Shown here: positions 1-11,873 of the stretch, in pieces
Position numbering within the stretch: position 1 is the first letter of the stretch
How the letters are laid out: every line of letters begins with the position of its first letter
Assembly: GCA_905221605.1 (NCBI GenBank)
Contig: CAJNDS010002740.1
Span: 17,501 to 81,500 of the forward strand
Source of the DNA: Symbiodinium natans
Taxonomy: Eukaryota > Sar > Dinophyceae > Suessiales > Symbiodiniaceae
Direction of reading: 5' to 3'
DNA length: 64,000 bases
The notes under the pieces: generated by a model
Database searches by the model: none
Seen by the model: the letters and a program-made list of their open reading frames with translations, nothing else
Told to the model about the DNA's origin: nothing
Position numbers and translations under genes: made by a program

Positions 1-188
1 GGTATATAGGGCGATGTTTTAGGGATTTAGAGTCTGGGCGTTAGGTTTAGGGAAGCCCCCCCCCCCCAATCTTCCCCCCAAACCCTAAACCCTCAACCCC
101 CAACCCCCACCTGAAAAAACCCAGAACGGCTCCCCCTTCCCCACCCCCTTCCCCCCCCCTGTGAATCAACGCGTGCTGCGGCCGCGGC

Positions 189-3100
189 CCATGATGTCGT
201 CTTGCTGCTCGGGATGCTCGGGATTGTTTCGGTACACGAAGAGCCTGTGGCAGCTTGTGGCTTGCTGGAAGACGGGATCCAGGCATCTACCTTAAAGCCC
301 TTCCGTTTAAAGCGACCTGTGACCTTACGCTACGTTGGGGAGGGGGGGGGGGGTGGGGTGGTAACCTCAAAGTATGTTGAGAAGGGACTCTTATGACTTA
401 AGGCATCCAGCCAAATCATCCTGGAGCCTAAGCCCCAAACCTCCCCCTGCCATGTTCCTTCGTGAAGGGGTAGCTCTCCTGATGACGCCACAACCCTAAA
501 CCCTGAACCCTAAACCCTAAACCCGCTTCTCTAAGCTGCACTCTAACAAACCCGACGCCCGGTTTAGGGGGTTTCGGGAATTGCGGGGGTTTGGGACCCC
601 AGGGTTAGGGTCTAGGGCTTAGGGTCCGGAGTTTAGGGTTTATGGGGTCTGGGGTTTAGGGGCTTAGGATCTGTAGGGTTTAGGGTTTAGGGTTTAGGGT
701 TTAGGGTTTAGGGCAGTTCAGCGGGGTTCGGGGTTCAGGGCCTGGTTCAGGGTTGCCGGGGCTGTACGCAGCTGCCGCGCCTGGAATGGCCCCAGTCCAT
801 GATCTCCTTGATGCCTGGGTTTAGGGTTGAGGGTTTAGGGGTTTAGGGGTTTAGGGGTTTAGGGGTTTAGGGTTCAGGGCTTTAGGGGTTTAGGGGTTTG
901 GGGGTTTAGGGGTTTGGGGGGTTTCGGGTTTATATAGGGTTTAGGGTTTAGGGCTCAGGGTTTGTAAGGTTTAGGGTTTAGGGTGTAGGGTTTAGGGTTT
1001 AGAGTTCACAGGAGTTCAAACCCCCATAACGGACCCTAAACCCTAAACTCCAAACCCAAACCCCAAACCCTAAACCCCAAACCCTAAACCCTAAACCCCA
1101 AACCCCAAAACCCAAAACCCAAAACCCTACACACTCAGTACCAGATATGTCATCATGTCCACACCTCCGAGCCAATCAACCCCCAAACGAAACTCTAAGC
1201 CTGCAAGCTCAGCAGGCCTAGGGTTTAGGGTTTAGGGTTTAGGGTTTAGGGTTTAGGGTTTAGGGTTTAGGGTTTAGGGTTTAGGGTTTAGGGTTTAGGG
1301 TTTAGGGTTTAGGGTTTAGGGTTTAGGGTGTAGGGTGTAGGGTTTAGGGTTTAGGGTTTAGGGAGCGCGGGGCGAAAGTCGTAAGGCTCACGCAGTCTTC
1401 CGTCAGCAGGCAGTCCTTTCTCTGAAGCAGGGAGCCCTAACCCCTCAACGCTAAGCCCCAAACCCTAAACCCTAAACCCAAAACGGGGGGGGAGAGCTAC
1501 CAAACCCCACCCACCTTGTCAGCTGTTCTGGCAACAATGCACCAGCACTGCAATCCCGATTAAAACCCTAAACCCTAAACCCTAAACCCTAAACCCTAAA
1601 GCGCAAGCTTTGAAGCCCTTTAGGTCCTTTAGGGTTTGGGGTTTAGGGTTTAGGGCTTTAGGGGCTCAGGTTTGGGGCTTTCGTGTTTGCTCTATTTACT
1701 GGGCTGGCCCTTTTGACACCCTGAAGTGTATTCCCAGCAAGTTTTAGGCTGTTGAGGCTTTGGAACCCTAAACCTGTTGACTAAACCTCTTGAACCCTCA
1801 ACCCTAAACCCAAAACCCAAAACCCTAAACCCTAGCCCTAAACCCTAAACCCTAAGGTTTTTGGCGTCTGGGGATGCAGGGGCCTCGGGGTTTAAGGGAA
1901 TACAGTGATGTGCAGCCCAGGGCGCATGAGGAACCATCTTTGCCTGGGGCAGCTTGTGTGCGATGTCCTGAGCCTTCGCCAGCTGAGGGTTTAGGGTTTA
2001 GGGTTTAGGGTTTAGGGTTTAGGGTTTAGGGTTTAGGGTTTAGGGTTTAGGGTTTAGGGTGTAGGGTTAGGGCCTCGGGTAGAGGGTGGAGGTGTCCGGG
2101 CTGATGGCCGCGGACGCTCTCTCAGCTGAGCGTCTGGGACGTATAGGGTCCCCAAGCCAGGGGTTAGGGTTTAGGGTTTAGGGTTTAGGGTTTAGGGTTT
2201 AGGGTTTAGGGTTTAGGGTTTAGGGTTCAGGGCCTAGGGCTCTCAGAGTTTCGAATTCCCTGGTTCGGCCTTCTTGTGGTGCATCTCCAACACGCCCTGC
2301 AGCATGTTCGCCTTGGCGGACGTGAAAGAGGTTTCTGTGGAGAAGTGAGACTGGGGGAAATTTGCGGCCTGGGATTTTGGGATGTTCCCCCTTATACGAA
2401 CAGTCCTTAATCTAGGTTGCCCAGTAACCTAGGATTAAAAAGGGTGCCCTTTTTTGCTTACAGAGGTTTATAAGGGAACCTAGACCCCCCAAAAAGGGAA
2501 TAAGGGCACTACTGGGCATCCTAGTAATTGGGATCATAATGGCGTGGGGGGGGGGGGGGGGGGGGGGGGTACTATAATCCCGATGAAGGACTGTTAGTAT
2601 AAAGGGGGAACATTCCAAGCTGGGATCAAGAAAAGTGTACTTTCTGAGACAACTAGAGCATCCCTTTCAGCACTGCCTCATCGATCTCGAGGTGGTTGTC
2701 CTGAGTATGGATGGTCCTGCCGCGTGATATGGGGTGTTTACGAAAACAAGGGACCCCTAATATAGACCCCCCCAAAATAGGAGGACCCCAATAAGGTACC
2801 CCTAATATCGTAAACCCCCATATGAGAATGCAATGAGGTGGAGTTCTCGGCATTAAGGCCTAAGAGGTTTAGGGACCGCCCTTCACTCAACCAAGTATTG
2901 CTGGGGTATTTACCAGGCTTGTAATCAAGCCGATCCCTGGCGAAGTCCTGATGAGGGCCTTGATCTGCGCGCGAGAGTAGGGATTCTCCGAGTGTCCGAG
3001 GACCTGCTTCGCGTGGCTGCAGCAAAGGGCAGAACCTCTTCAAGCAAGCCCAAAAGCCCGAAACCCTAAACCCTAAGCCCGTTTCGGGTTTCGGGTTCAG

Positions 3101-6100
3101 GGTTCAGATGTAGGGTTTTCGGGGTCAGGGTTTAGGGTAGTAGAATTCAGGGTTTTGGGCGTAGTGTTTTAGGGTTTGGGGTTGTAGGGTGTGGGGTTTA
3201 GGGTTTAGGGTTTAGGGTTTAGGGTTTAGGGTTTAGGGTTTAGGGTTTAGGGATTAGGGTTTAGGGTTTAGGGTAGCCACCCAGGAACATCCCAAGCTCG
3301 CGCCGGCCGCGCCTTGTCCAGCATCAGGCTAATCGGCCACACGATGGGCACCTAACCCCTAAACCCCTAAACCCCTAAACCCTAAACCCTAAACCCTAGA
3401 CCCTGAACCCTAAACTTCCTGAACTCTGAGCCCCATATAAACCAAAGGCACTAGCACCAGGGCGTTGAGGAGGCTTGGTCTCTTTAGGATGTCCACCTGG
3501 ATTAGGGGGTTTACGAACATAATTGACCCCCAGGATTCCCTTATAATAAGGACCCCAGTAAGGTACCCCTACTGTCGGAAACCCCCATTTGGGCTTTGGG
3601 CTTAGGCCTGGCATTGAGGGTTTAGGATGCGGTTGCGGGGCTTTGGGGTTGTTTTGGGGGGGGGGGGGGGCCTCTGAGACTGCGGGGGGGGGGGGTGGGT
3701 TTGAGGCCTTTGAGGGTTACCGAAAAAGGCTCATAGGGGTGTGTCTTTTCTCGGGAAGGGTACTTTGGGTGCCTAAGTGGGTTCAGTATCTTGCTTAGCT
3801 GGGAGAGGGGGGTGGGAGAAGGAAGGTGTGTTGCACAGATTTTAGGGGATGGGATAAGGGGTATAGACCCTCTGAATAAGGTCCCTGTTTAAGAGAGCCA
3901 GAAGAGGGTTCGGAAGGGGTACCCTTTCAAGGGTCCCCCTTATCCTACATAGGAGATTTCTACTCTGTGTTTCAGAAGGTGGGCCCTAGATGGCCTTCAA
4001 TGCATAAAGGCTTTATGGCGCAATTGGGTTTCGAGAGTTGAGCATTGCAAAGCCAAACTGACGAGAAAAAAAACTAACCCAGGACCCGACTCCACAGGAA
4101 AGAGTGTTGGGGCTTGGGGTTTTCGGTTCAAGGGTTCAAGGGTTCAAGGGAGTAAGAGCTTCGGACATTAAGGACTTGGGGTTTTGGGGTTTCCATATCA
4201 ACCCTCCTAAACCCTAAACCCTAGACCCTAAACCCTAAGCCCTAAACCCGAAACTCTTCACTTCGGAATCACGCTTGGACCGCGGCAAACAAACGCTTGG
4301 CGGTACCCACAAGCCTCGATCGAGGATCGGGGTTTAGGTTTTAGTAGGGCTTCCACTACGAACCCCAAAAGGACATTCGTACATATGGACAGGACCCCTC
4401 CCCGCCCCCAACCCACCCGAACCTTAAGGCCCTTGGGCAGCGTTGAGGGTCAGGGTTCAGGGCTGAGGGACCCGAAGCCCTTGATGGGTTTAGCGGTGTA
4501 AGGGGCCCCTAAACCCTAAACCCTAAACCCTAAACCCTAAACCCTAAACCCTAAACCGTAAACCCTAAACCCTAAACCCTATCAAGGGTTTGATGGGGGT
4601 TTCGGTGTTTTGGGGGTTCAGGGCTCGTACAGGTCTTGGGGTTTAGGGTTTAGGGTTTAGGGTTTAGGGTTGAGGGTTTAGGGTTAGGGTTGGGCGGAGG
4701 CATCCCTGTTCCCCCCCGAATTCTGCCGAGTGTCGGGGAGAGTGCTGCGGCCAGGGAGAGCTGCCGAGGCCTGCGTTTAGGGTTTAGGGTTTAGGGTTTA
4801 GGGTCTAGGGTCTAGGGTCTAGGGTCTAGGGTTTGGGGTCTAGTTTTGGGCTCAGGGTTTAGGGTTTAGGGTTTAGCTAATGTAGCGATGCTGAGTTTAG
4901 GGTATAAGACGTGTAGTGAACGGCAAACACGTTCCTAAACCCGGCCCACCCTAAACCCCTACACCCCAAACCGAGACCCTACACATGCGTCGGCCAAAGC
5001 CCTTTAAATTCGGTGAGGACTTATGAGGATTCATAGAGCTGACGCATAAGGCTGTAGGGTCTGTAGGGTTTCGGGGTGCCCTAATACTCTCGACCCTGAA
5101 CTGCAGGGCACTCTAGAAACCCTAAAGCCTAAACCCCAAACCATAACACCCCCCCCCCATTCCACCTCTCCCTAATATCCTTTAATAAGGACCCCAACCC
5201 TGAAAAAAGCAAAGAGGAGACCCCCGGCCCGGTGAACACTGCCGAGGGGATGATCTCTCCGAAGAACAGGACGACGGTGACCTCGGTTCGGGTTTAGTGG
5301 CTTCGGGGCTTAGGGGGGCTTAGGGGCTTAGGGGTTTAGGGGGGTTTAGGGGTTTTAGGGGTTTTGGGGTTTAGGGTTTTAGGGGCTTAGGCGTTTAGGG
5401 CTTCGGGTTTTGGGGTTTTGGAGTTTCGGTTTTGGGGCTTAGGGTCTAGGGTCCAGGCGAGAAGTCACTCTTGGGCTCAAGGTTGAGTGTAGGGTGTTGA
5501 ACTGTTGAACTTGGATTGACCCCAATTGGGGGTTTGCGATATTGGGGGTACCTTATTGGGGTCCTGATTATAAGGGGATCCTACTATTTGGGGCTGTATA
5601 TTAAGGGTCCCCAATTATCGTAAACCCCCAATTGGGAATAAGTTGTTGGAGGCATTTTCTACTAATTGCTTCAGACCCCCGAACAAAAGATGAAAAACAT
5701 TCCTCCTTATTAAGGGATTACTATTTTTCTTTTGGGGTTCTTAAGCAAATAGTAGTTTTTAGGAGCAGCCTACAGGCCTACGTGGCCTCAGACAGCCGAG
5801 TCGCGGTCAAGAGTTTTTGTTCACCTTTTTGGTGGGGTTTATGCTGGAAGCCCTTTGAATCCTAAGCCCTTTGAAGCCAAAACCCTAAACCCTAAACCCT
5901 AAACCCTAAACCCTAACTAAACCAACCTTCAAGACAGAGGCCATTTTGGCCGAGCAGGAAAGATGTCTCCGCACACGAGCGTCGCGCGGAGAGTAGGCAG
6001 GCCATCCAGGAAGGAACGAGCCTGTTTCGGGTTTCGGGTTTAGTGTGTAGGGTTCGGTGGCACTCACAGCACTTCCTACGCGGGCAGAGGGCTGCGCTGC

Positions 6101-9097
6101 CACACCCTGCCCTAAACCCGGCAATCGCTGAGAAAACAAATACTGGCCCAGCTCAACTTTGAGCACCTGAGCCCTCCGTCCCTCCACCCCAACCCTACAC
6201 CTTTCTACACCCCTGTACACTCCTATGCACCTTGAACCTCCTTGGATCCTGCCGCGGCCTGTCCAGGAAAAGCGGAAGAGCTTCATTGGCTGTTGCATTG
6301 AGCAGCAAAAGCGTCACCAGCCTCAAGCAATGCCCAAACCAGCCCTTCAGTGTCCAGGGTTTGGGGTTTACGGGTGGGGTTCAGGTCAGGAACCAACCCT
6401 ACCCTAAACCGTAAACCCTAAACCCTAAACCCTCAACCCTAAACCCTAAACCCTAAACCCTGAACCCTAAACCCTAAACCCCAAACCCTAAACCCTAAAC
6501 CCTAAACCCTAACCCTAAACCCTAAAGGCCTTTGGTTCGACTGGATGGTGATTCATGGATAGCTCTAAAATAGAGTTCTAAGCGCCCGGGAAAAGTTACG
6601 ACTAGCGATGATCATGAGGCACGCTAATGCCTAAGCGTATATCCGCAAGGGTAGGTATTATTTACAGACTTCAGTCCCCAAAGTAGGTATTGCTTGTGTA
6701 CTTCGAGCTCAGGGATAGAGCTCCCAAAACCCCCAAAACCTTAAACCCTAAACCCCAAATCCCAGGTGTCCCAAACTTCTGAGTAAGGTTTGTGGTTTGG
6801 GGTGGGCCGTTGATGGTCTAGGGTTTAGGGTTCATGGTTCAGGGATGCTTTGGTGCCCCTTCTCCAACCCTAAACCCTAAACCCTAAACCCTCAACCCCA
6901 AACCTTAAACCCTAAACCCTAAACCCTAAACCCACAAGTTCGGGTTGGATTCAGGATCGGCGCCCCCTGAGTCCTGGAGGCCATGCTCGGAGGTACTTAT
7001 AACCCAATCATAACTGTACTTGTAAGCCCCCCGTATAGTCATCTGAGTAGGTTAGAAGCAGACGTTGTAGTTGGGGTTAGAAGTAAGTACCCATACCCTA
7101 AACCCTAAACCCTAAACCCTAAACCCTAAACCCTAAACCCCAAACCCCAAACCCCAAACCCTAAACCCTAAAATGAACCTCCAAACACATGTAAGAAAGA
7201 CCTTTGGGGGACCTGCTGCTATGTCTGAGAAGCTCAGGGATGCCCATGCACGTTTAGGTTTAGGGTTGAGGGTTTAGGGTTTAGGGTTGAGGGTTTAGGG
7301 TTGAGGGTTTAGGGTTGAGGGTTTAGGGTTTAGGGTCTGGGGTTTAGGGTTTCGGGTTTCCTGCATTTCAGAACCCCAGACACATCCGCGACTTGCACCC
7401 CAATCCTTTCAGAAAGACCTCTGGGCCCCTGACAGGTAGTGCTGGTTGGATGGGTCCACTTGGTGAACCTGATTGCAACGAGGGGGAGGGGACTGAAGGC
7501 TGTAGGCACCCCTAAACCCGAAACGCGAAACCCCAAACCCTAAACCCTAAGGCCTAAACCCCAAACCCTAAACCCTCAGCCCCAACCCTAAACCCTCAGC
7601 CCCAAACCCTAAAACTTTATTGTGCTTCGCGCCGGAGGGGGGGAGAGGTGCAGAAAAGGGAATGCCGGACAGGATTCCTGTTGCCGATGGCGACCAACCC
7701 CTGTCGCTCTTGAGGAAGACGCCCCTGCACCCTGAAGCCCGCCCTAAACCCCAAACCCCAGGCTTTAGGGTTTAGAGTGTTGGGTTTCGGGGTCAGGGGT
7801 TTAGGGGTTTAGGGGTTTAGGGGTTTAGGCTTAGGGGTTTAGGGTTTAGGGTTCAGGGCGTAGGTTCAGGGTTTAGGGTTTAGGGTCCACACAGGGTGTT
7901 AAGACGGGGTTGGAAACCCTTGGGACAGCACTGAGGTGTCGAGGGCTAAGGGGTCTAGAGCTTCATGGGAGTTGAGGGGTGGTCTCCAAAACCCCCCCCC
8001 CCCCCCCCCACCCCTTAAACCCTAAACCCTAAACCCGAAACGCCAAACTTGTCCCTAAACCCATGCCCCACCCCCCTGCTGCGAGTCGCACCCAGCTGGA
8101 AGATGAAGATTTAAAAAATGTCCTGGGCGTGGCAGCTTCGACTTATGTAGCCCAGCAACCCTATTGTAATCAGGGCACCCTCTTGAGGTTGGTTACTTGA
8201 TGAAGGACCCGAGAACCTTAAAAAAAGAGGGGTAAAGGGTACCACTGAAAAGAACGAGATTTCACTTAGAAGTTTGGGGTTTGGGGGCCAAAGCCCTACC
8301 ACAAACTAAACTTAACTAAACGTCAATCCCCAAAAGCCCCATAGTTCCGGCAACCCCATAGTTCAGGCAAGGGGAGGCTTTAGAGGGTTCAGGCGTGTCT
8401 TGAACCCTAAACACCAAACCCTGAACCCTCACCCCAAGCCACAAAAACGAAAAAACCCACCCCCACCCCCCCCCTCCCCCCCTACAGCCTAAACCCTTTC
8501 AGTCCTACGTAGTTTGTCTCCAAGGAGCTTCTTCGAGACAGTCCGCAAGACCGCATGCATAAACCCTAAACCCTAAACCCTAAACCCTAAACCCTAAACC
8601 CTAAACCCCAAACCCTAAACCCTAAACCCTGGGACTTGGCAGCTTCGGGTTCTTCATTTCCTCGCTCCGACGGGGGTTTCGGGTTTAGGGTTCTAGGGTC
8701 TGGGGCTTGGAGGTTTCCCAGAACATGAAAATCCCTAAACATTTCGTGAACCGAACGAAGGAACTGACGTACGAGGTTGAAGATTTAGGGCTTCGGATTG
8801 AAGGCATCGGATTGGGACGTAGAACCCGAAACCCCAAACCCAAGCCCCTGCAAACCCTGAACCCCAAACAGTCAACCCTGCAAGCACCCAAAACCCTTGA
8901 ATTTAAGCCCTACCAACCCTATACGCCCTGTGCGAACCCTAAACCGGGCCACAAAAGGTCGAAGATCCAGCCCTAAACCCCTGACCCTAAACCCTAAACC
9001 CTAAACCCTAAACCCTAACCTTGAGTCTGAGCTGCCCCGAGATCAAGGGGAGAATCCGCCGTGCACAGGACTGGTCGTGCTCCTTATTGCGGTGTTG
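189..9097 (-). CDS. CNNM/DUF21-CBS divalent cation transporter, multi-exon, C-terminus beyond the left edge
   Basis: Putative membrane Mg2+/divalent-cation transporter or exporter of the CNNM (ancient conserved domain, Mam3) family. Exons in reading order: 9,020-9,097 (ARRILPLISGQLRLK), 6,259-6,321 (VTLLLLNATANEALPLFLD), 5,229-5,281 (VTVVLFFGEIIPSAVFTG), 4,724-4,770 (RQLSLAAALSPTLG), 3,281-3,351 (VPIVWPISLMLDKA), 2,270-2,334 (SAKANMLQGVLEMHHKK), 1,392-1,421 (KDCLLTEDC), 781-814 (IKEIMDWGHSR), 189-244 (LFVYRNNPEHPEQQDDIMG). They follow the family order: the DUF21 'NEALP.FLD' and 'FFGEIIP' motifs, the helix 'PISLMLDK', the acidic-helix 'GVLEM' motif, then the first CBS motif 'GHSR'. The joins 5,229/4,770 and 781/244 are in phase if GC donors are used (FTG-PRQL, GHSR-LFVY). 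The second CBS motif and the tail lie outside the window. Exon edges may be off by a few bases. Function comes from the family; ion specificity is not inferable. Confidence 0.82.
1515..1982 (-). CDS. Two further candidate exons inside the CNNM-like gene
   Basis: 1,944-1,982 reads LAKAQDIAHKLPQ (13 codons) between a CCCTCAG acceptor and a GC donor. 1,515-1,547 reads CWCIVARTADK (11 codons) between TTGCAG and the strong donor GTGGGT. Both are whole-codon exons in the gene's orientation. They do not match a recognisable CNNM motif, so they could be lineage-specific insertions or skipped sequence. Confidence 0.4.
2377..2618. mobile_element. Inverted-repeat element, family C, with nested sequence and poly-G
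   Basis: Ends TTGGGATGTTCCCCCTTATA and AAAGGGGGAACATTCCAA. It contains an inner element-like part (CCAGTAACCTAGGAT) and a run of about 23 G (2,546-2,568). It directly adjoins the CNNM exon 2,270-2,334 on its intron side. A right half occurs at 23,640-23,692. Confidence 0.78.
2727..2824. mobile_element. Short inverted-repeat element, family A
   Basis: Ends ATATGGGG/CCCCATAT, core with GACCCC, GGTACC and AGGACCCC. Relatives sharing the GGTACCTTATTGGGG-type core: 3,503-3,596; 5,521-5,636; 13,437-13,515; 18,026-18,143; 20,492-20,612; 24,229-24,340; 30,326-30,432. No coding capacity, so a MITE-like non-autonomous element. Confidence 0.7.
3843..3954. mobile_element. Inverted-repeat element, family D
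   Basis: About 112 bases. It shares the core GTTTAAGAGAGCCAGAAGAG and the end GGGTCCCCCTTATCCTAC with 32,871-32,995 and 58,901-59,014. Ends TAGGGGATRGGAT / ATCCTACCTAGG are imperfect inverse copies. Confidence 0.82.
5521..5636. mobile_element. Family A element with the clearest inverted ends
   Basis: Ends CCCAATTGGGGGTTTGCGAT and ATCGTAAACCCCCAATTGGG are inverse copies with two mismatches. Internal GGTACCTTATTGGGGTCC is shared with other family A members. It lies in the CNNM-like gene between exons at 5,229 and 5,927. Confidence 0.78.
5651..5766. mobile_element. Inverted-repeat element, family K
   Basis: Ends CTACTAATTGCTTCAGACCC and GGGGTTCTTAAGCAAATAGTAG are near inverse copies. Second member 60,501-60,614, same ends and the shared core TTCYTCCTTATTAAG. 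Confidence 0.82.
5927..6106 (-). CDS. Two candidate exons between DUF21 segments
   Basis: 6,068-6,106 (GVAAQPSARVGSA) ends at a textbook GTGAGT donor. 5,927-6,021 ends AAG|GTTGGT, with the intron running straight into telomere repeats. Position and strand fit the CNNM-like gene, between 'NEALPLFLD' and 'FFGEIIP', but the residues do not clearly match the family. Either may be skipped in the mature message. Confidence 0.35.
7410..7476 (-). CDS. Coding-like segment within the CNNM locus, unassigned
   Basis: After the acceptor TTGCAATCAG the minus strand reads VHQVDPSNQHYLSGAQ to a possible GTCTTT donor. It lies between two CNNM exons that seem to join without it, so it may be a skipped cassette or chance open sequence. 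No family recognised. Confidence 0.28.
8147..8248. mobile_element. Inverted-repeat element, family H
   Basis: Begins GTAGCCCAGCAACC, has GGTTGGTTACTTGATGAAGG and GAACCTT inside, and ends GGGTACCACTG. Relatives at 40,921-41,022 and 56,154-56,260, the latter with ends GTAGCCCAG / CGGCTACC. No coding capacity. Confidence 0.7.
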
Positions 9098-9384
9098 CTG
9101 CAGGTTTTGAAAGGGGTTTAGGGTTCAGGGTTCAGGTTTAGGGTTTAGGGTTTAGGAATTTTGGGGTTTGGGATTTCGGGTTTGGGCCTTCGGCTGTGCA
9201 GTGTTCTGGGGTTTGAGCTTTTGCTCAAGGGTGGGAGTTGAAGGCCTTTAGGGGCTTTGTGAGCTGTTAAGGCTGTCAGCTCAGGGGCTGAAGGCCTTAA
9301 TTAAACCCTAAACCCTACACCCTAAACCCTAAACCGTAAACCCTAGGCTTTACAGCCACGATCCGAAGCGTCGTGTTCCAGAGC

Positions 9385-9429
9385 CAAAGGTGTGGGTTTT
9401 TTTTCGGGTCCCCAGACTGCTCAAGGCGT
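9385..9429 (-). CDS. Candidate exon just upstream of the first sure CNNM exon
   Basis: Reads ALSSLGTRKK after a TTGGCAG acceptor. CNNM proteins have a loop of the type 'LExLxxSGTxxEK' before the 'AxxILPL' helix, so position and content fit the amino-terminal part of the DUF21 domain. The donor is unclear, and the phase to the next exon at 9,097 was not resolved. Confidence 0.42.
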
Positions 9430-9529
9430 CTGCCAACTATAGAGTGAGGGTTTAGGGTTGAGTTCGGGTTTAGGGTTTAGGGTTTAGGGTTTAGGGTTTA
9501 GGGTTTAGGGTTTAGGGTTTAGGGTTTAG

Positions 9530-9560
9530 GGTTGAGGGTTGAGGGTTGAGGGTTGAAGGT

Positions 9561-9599
<39 letters not shown>

Positions 9600-9600
9600 G
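9530..9600. repeat. TTGAGGG variant array
   Basis: About ten units of the telomere variant TTGAGGG, directly following a TTTAGGG array (9,467-9,530). A similar block lies at 53,597-53,655. Variant units are clustered, not scattered. Confidence 0.9.
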
Positions 9601-9719
9601 GTTTGGGGTTTGGGGTTTAGGGTGTAGGGTTAGGGTTGTGGGCTCCTGCCTATACTCTACCCCTGAATGCCTAAACCCCTGTGCATCAACCCCCCACCAC
9701 CCCGAAGTAAGCATCCGGC

Positions 9720-9794
9720 CAGCTTTTTCTGCGCCTGCAGTCTCCTGGCCAGCTTGAAGAATGAGGGACTCATCTCAATGCCACATGCCACGTA
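9720..9794 (-). CDS. Exon of an unassigned gene, weak resemblance to a class I SAM methyltransferase
   Basis: A 25-codon open exon with a GGGCAG acceptor and a GC donor, reading YVACGIEMSPSFFKLARRL. The pattern small-GIE-x-x-P followed by an LARR helix resembles motif II of class I methyltransferases, where an acidic residue at the end of strand 2 binds S-adenosylmethionine. Without motif I (GxGxG) in view this is only a suggestion. It lies upstream, on the minus strand, of the CNNM-like gene, so it is either a separate gene or that gene's 5' part. Confidence 0.4.
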
Positions 9795-10029
9795 CTGCCC
9801 TGAAGCCTTCAGGCCTACCTGGTAATTCAGCTGTCTACCTTTGTCAAAGCTACGTTGCAGCTTGCAGGCTAATAATCACCGCCTAAGTAGGGTTCGGGAT
9901 TACAAGTGAACCCAAAACCCTAAAAGCGTAAACCACGCCAACCCCGAATGTCCACACCTGAACACACTAAAGCCCTAAAGCCCTGCTACCTTTGAACCTC
10001 AAAGCCTTGAAAACCAACACTGTTCTACG

Positions 10030-10615
10030 CCCCAGGCCCCGTAAGAAAGAAAGCACGGTAGTTTAAAAACCCCACGCACCACCCAGCAAAGTCTTAAACG
10101 ACATCCGCCGAAGGTAGCCTCAGAGGCTCCAGAATCGATAAAACAAAAAATACCAATCCGAAATCCCTCGAAACCAACAGAAACCCAATAGAAATCAACA
10201 TAAACCCATAGAACAAATAGAAGTCAACAAGCATAAATAACAAACCAATAGAAATCAACATGAACAGTCATAGAGTTCAATAACAGCCAGTGAACAATCA
10301 ATAAAAAACCACCAGAAGCCAATAGAATCCATAAAATCAGCAAACAACTATAACGATCAATAAGCAGCCATAAACAATCAATGAAACATCTAGCGAAACG
10401 GAGAAATTCAAACCAATCCATTATAAAAAAAAAACACAGTACCCATGGCTTCTGAAGAGGCTTATAAGAGCCACTAAACGGTTTCTAGGGGTTTCTGAAT
10501 CAATAAAACCAACACCAGAAAATCACTAGAAACTAGTCGAAGAAATCAATAGGAAATCACAAAAAAAACAATCAACAACTGAAAAGTCCTAAGCCCCAAG
10601 CCCCAAAACCCAAAC
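10030..10615. repeat. AT-rich degenerate tandem repeat, no gene seen
   Basis: About 470 bases (10,140-10,610) made of drifting copies of motifs such as AATAGAAATCAACA and AACAATCAATA. Base composition is very unlike the GC-rich flanks. An open frame on the minus strand here (10,224-10,421) is hydrophobic and repetitive and looks like a by-product. Probably an old satellite or a decayed element. I see no exon. Confidence 0.6.
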
Positions 10616-10965
10616 CTAGCAAAAGCCCCTATCCCTAAACCCTAAACCCTAAACCCTAAACCCTAAACCCTAAACCCTAAACCCTAAACCCTAAACCCTA
10701 AACCCTAAACCCTTCAACAAAAACAAACCACCCCCAGCTGTCGCCACCTCCGAGGAGTGAGGCTCGGCCTCTTTATGGTGCAGGGTTCACGGTTCCGGCG
10801 TCAGAGTTTGTAGAGTTTTCCAGGGTTTTTGGTTTAGGGTTTAGGGTTTAGGGTTTAGGGTTTAAGGTATGTAGGGTTTAGGGTTTAGGGTTTGGGGTTT
10901 AGGGTTTAGGATTTGGGGTTCAGGGTTTAGGGTTTAGGATTTTAGGGTTTAGGGTCCGCCGACCC

Positions 10966-11365
10966 TGGCGGCGTGTTGGATGGGAAAAGGAGGTGAAAAC
11001 CTCCCTCTTTCCCTCCTTACCCCCCCAAAACGCCGGGGGGGGGGGGGGGGGGGGTAGGGGGGGGTACCCGGGCAGCTTTTCCATGGAGGGCCAGGCCACC
11101 CACACCGCATAAACTCACGGACCATAGGCGGTTTCGCACAGGACATAGGGGCCCTTTGGGAAAAAACCCAACCCCCAACCCAATGCTGCCCCCCCCCCCC
11201 TACTGCCTGCCCCCCCTACCCCCTACCCTGGCCTTCAAGCGGGCTTCAGCTCCTGTTTGGGTCCCAACGTTTTCACAGAGGCTCAAGCAAATCAACTTTT
11301 TTGAGCTGACGAGCGCGTTTAAACCTTTCAACTATGCTCCAGCGGGGTCGGCGGCTTGAGCCGGA
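10966..11365. mobile_element. Family L repeat, copy 1
   Basis: Shares GGTGAAAACCTCC, CTTTCCCTCCTTACCCCCCC, a long G/C run and ACCATAGGC with 41,642-41,800 and 63,791-63,960. With 42,115-42,180 it also shares CAACTATGCTCCAGCGGGGT and GGCTTGAGCCGGAGGCTCTT. The front and rear modules occur in the same order at 11.0 kb and 41.6 kb, so this is one element of variable length. Confidence 0.78.
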
Positions 11366-11873
11366 GGCTCTTAAATTTAGGGTGATCAAAACTGTGGCCC
11401 GATGTCATTTGGGTGCCCATACGGACATGACTTGACCAGAGGCCCAAATCAAGTGCCCTCCTTCTCCGACCGCTGAGGTGTAGAGTAGGGCACTAGAGGC
11501 TCGGGGCCTAGAAGGCGTTTGGGGTTAAGGGTCTAGGTTTAAGGTTTAGGGCTAAACCCTAAACCCCCTGAAGCCTCAGAACCCTGACAGCAGCATTCTT
11601 TCTTACTGGTTAACAGGGCTGATAAGGGTTCAGGGCTTAAGGCTTTGGGAGCAGGATTTCCCAGCAAATACGGTGGAATGCTCATGGGTGCTTTGCCAGC
11701 ACTGCATCAAAAATTGTTGGCACCCTAGACCCTAAACCCTAAACCCTGAACCCGAGAGCAAGACTGAACAAAATCATCGAGGTTGCCCTCAGCCTAGGGA
11801 GCACATCCGAAGATTAGCATATACCTCGGTACATACGATGCCTGGCACGGGCCCTAAACCCTAAACCCTAAAC

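Noticed and set aside
1-3420. Chromosome end (true telomere) at the left edge
   Set aside because: Arrays occur in both orientations with coding exons between them and continue through the whole window.
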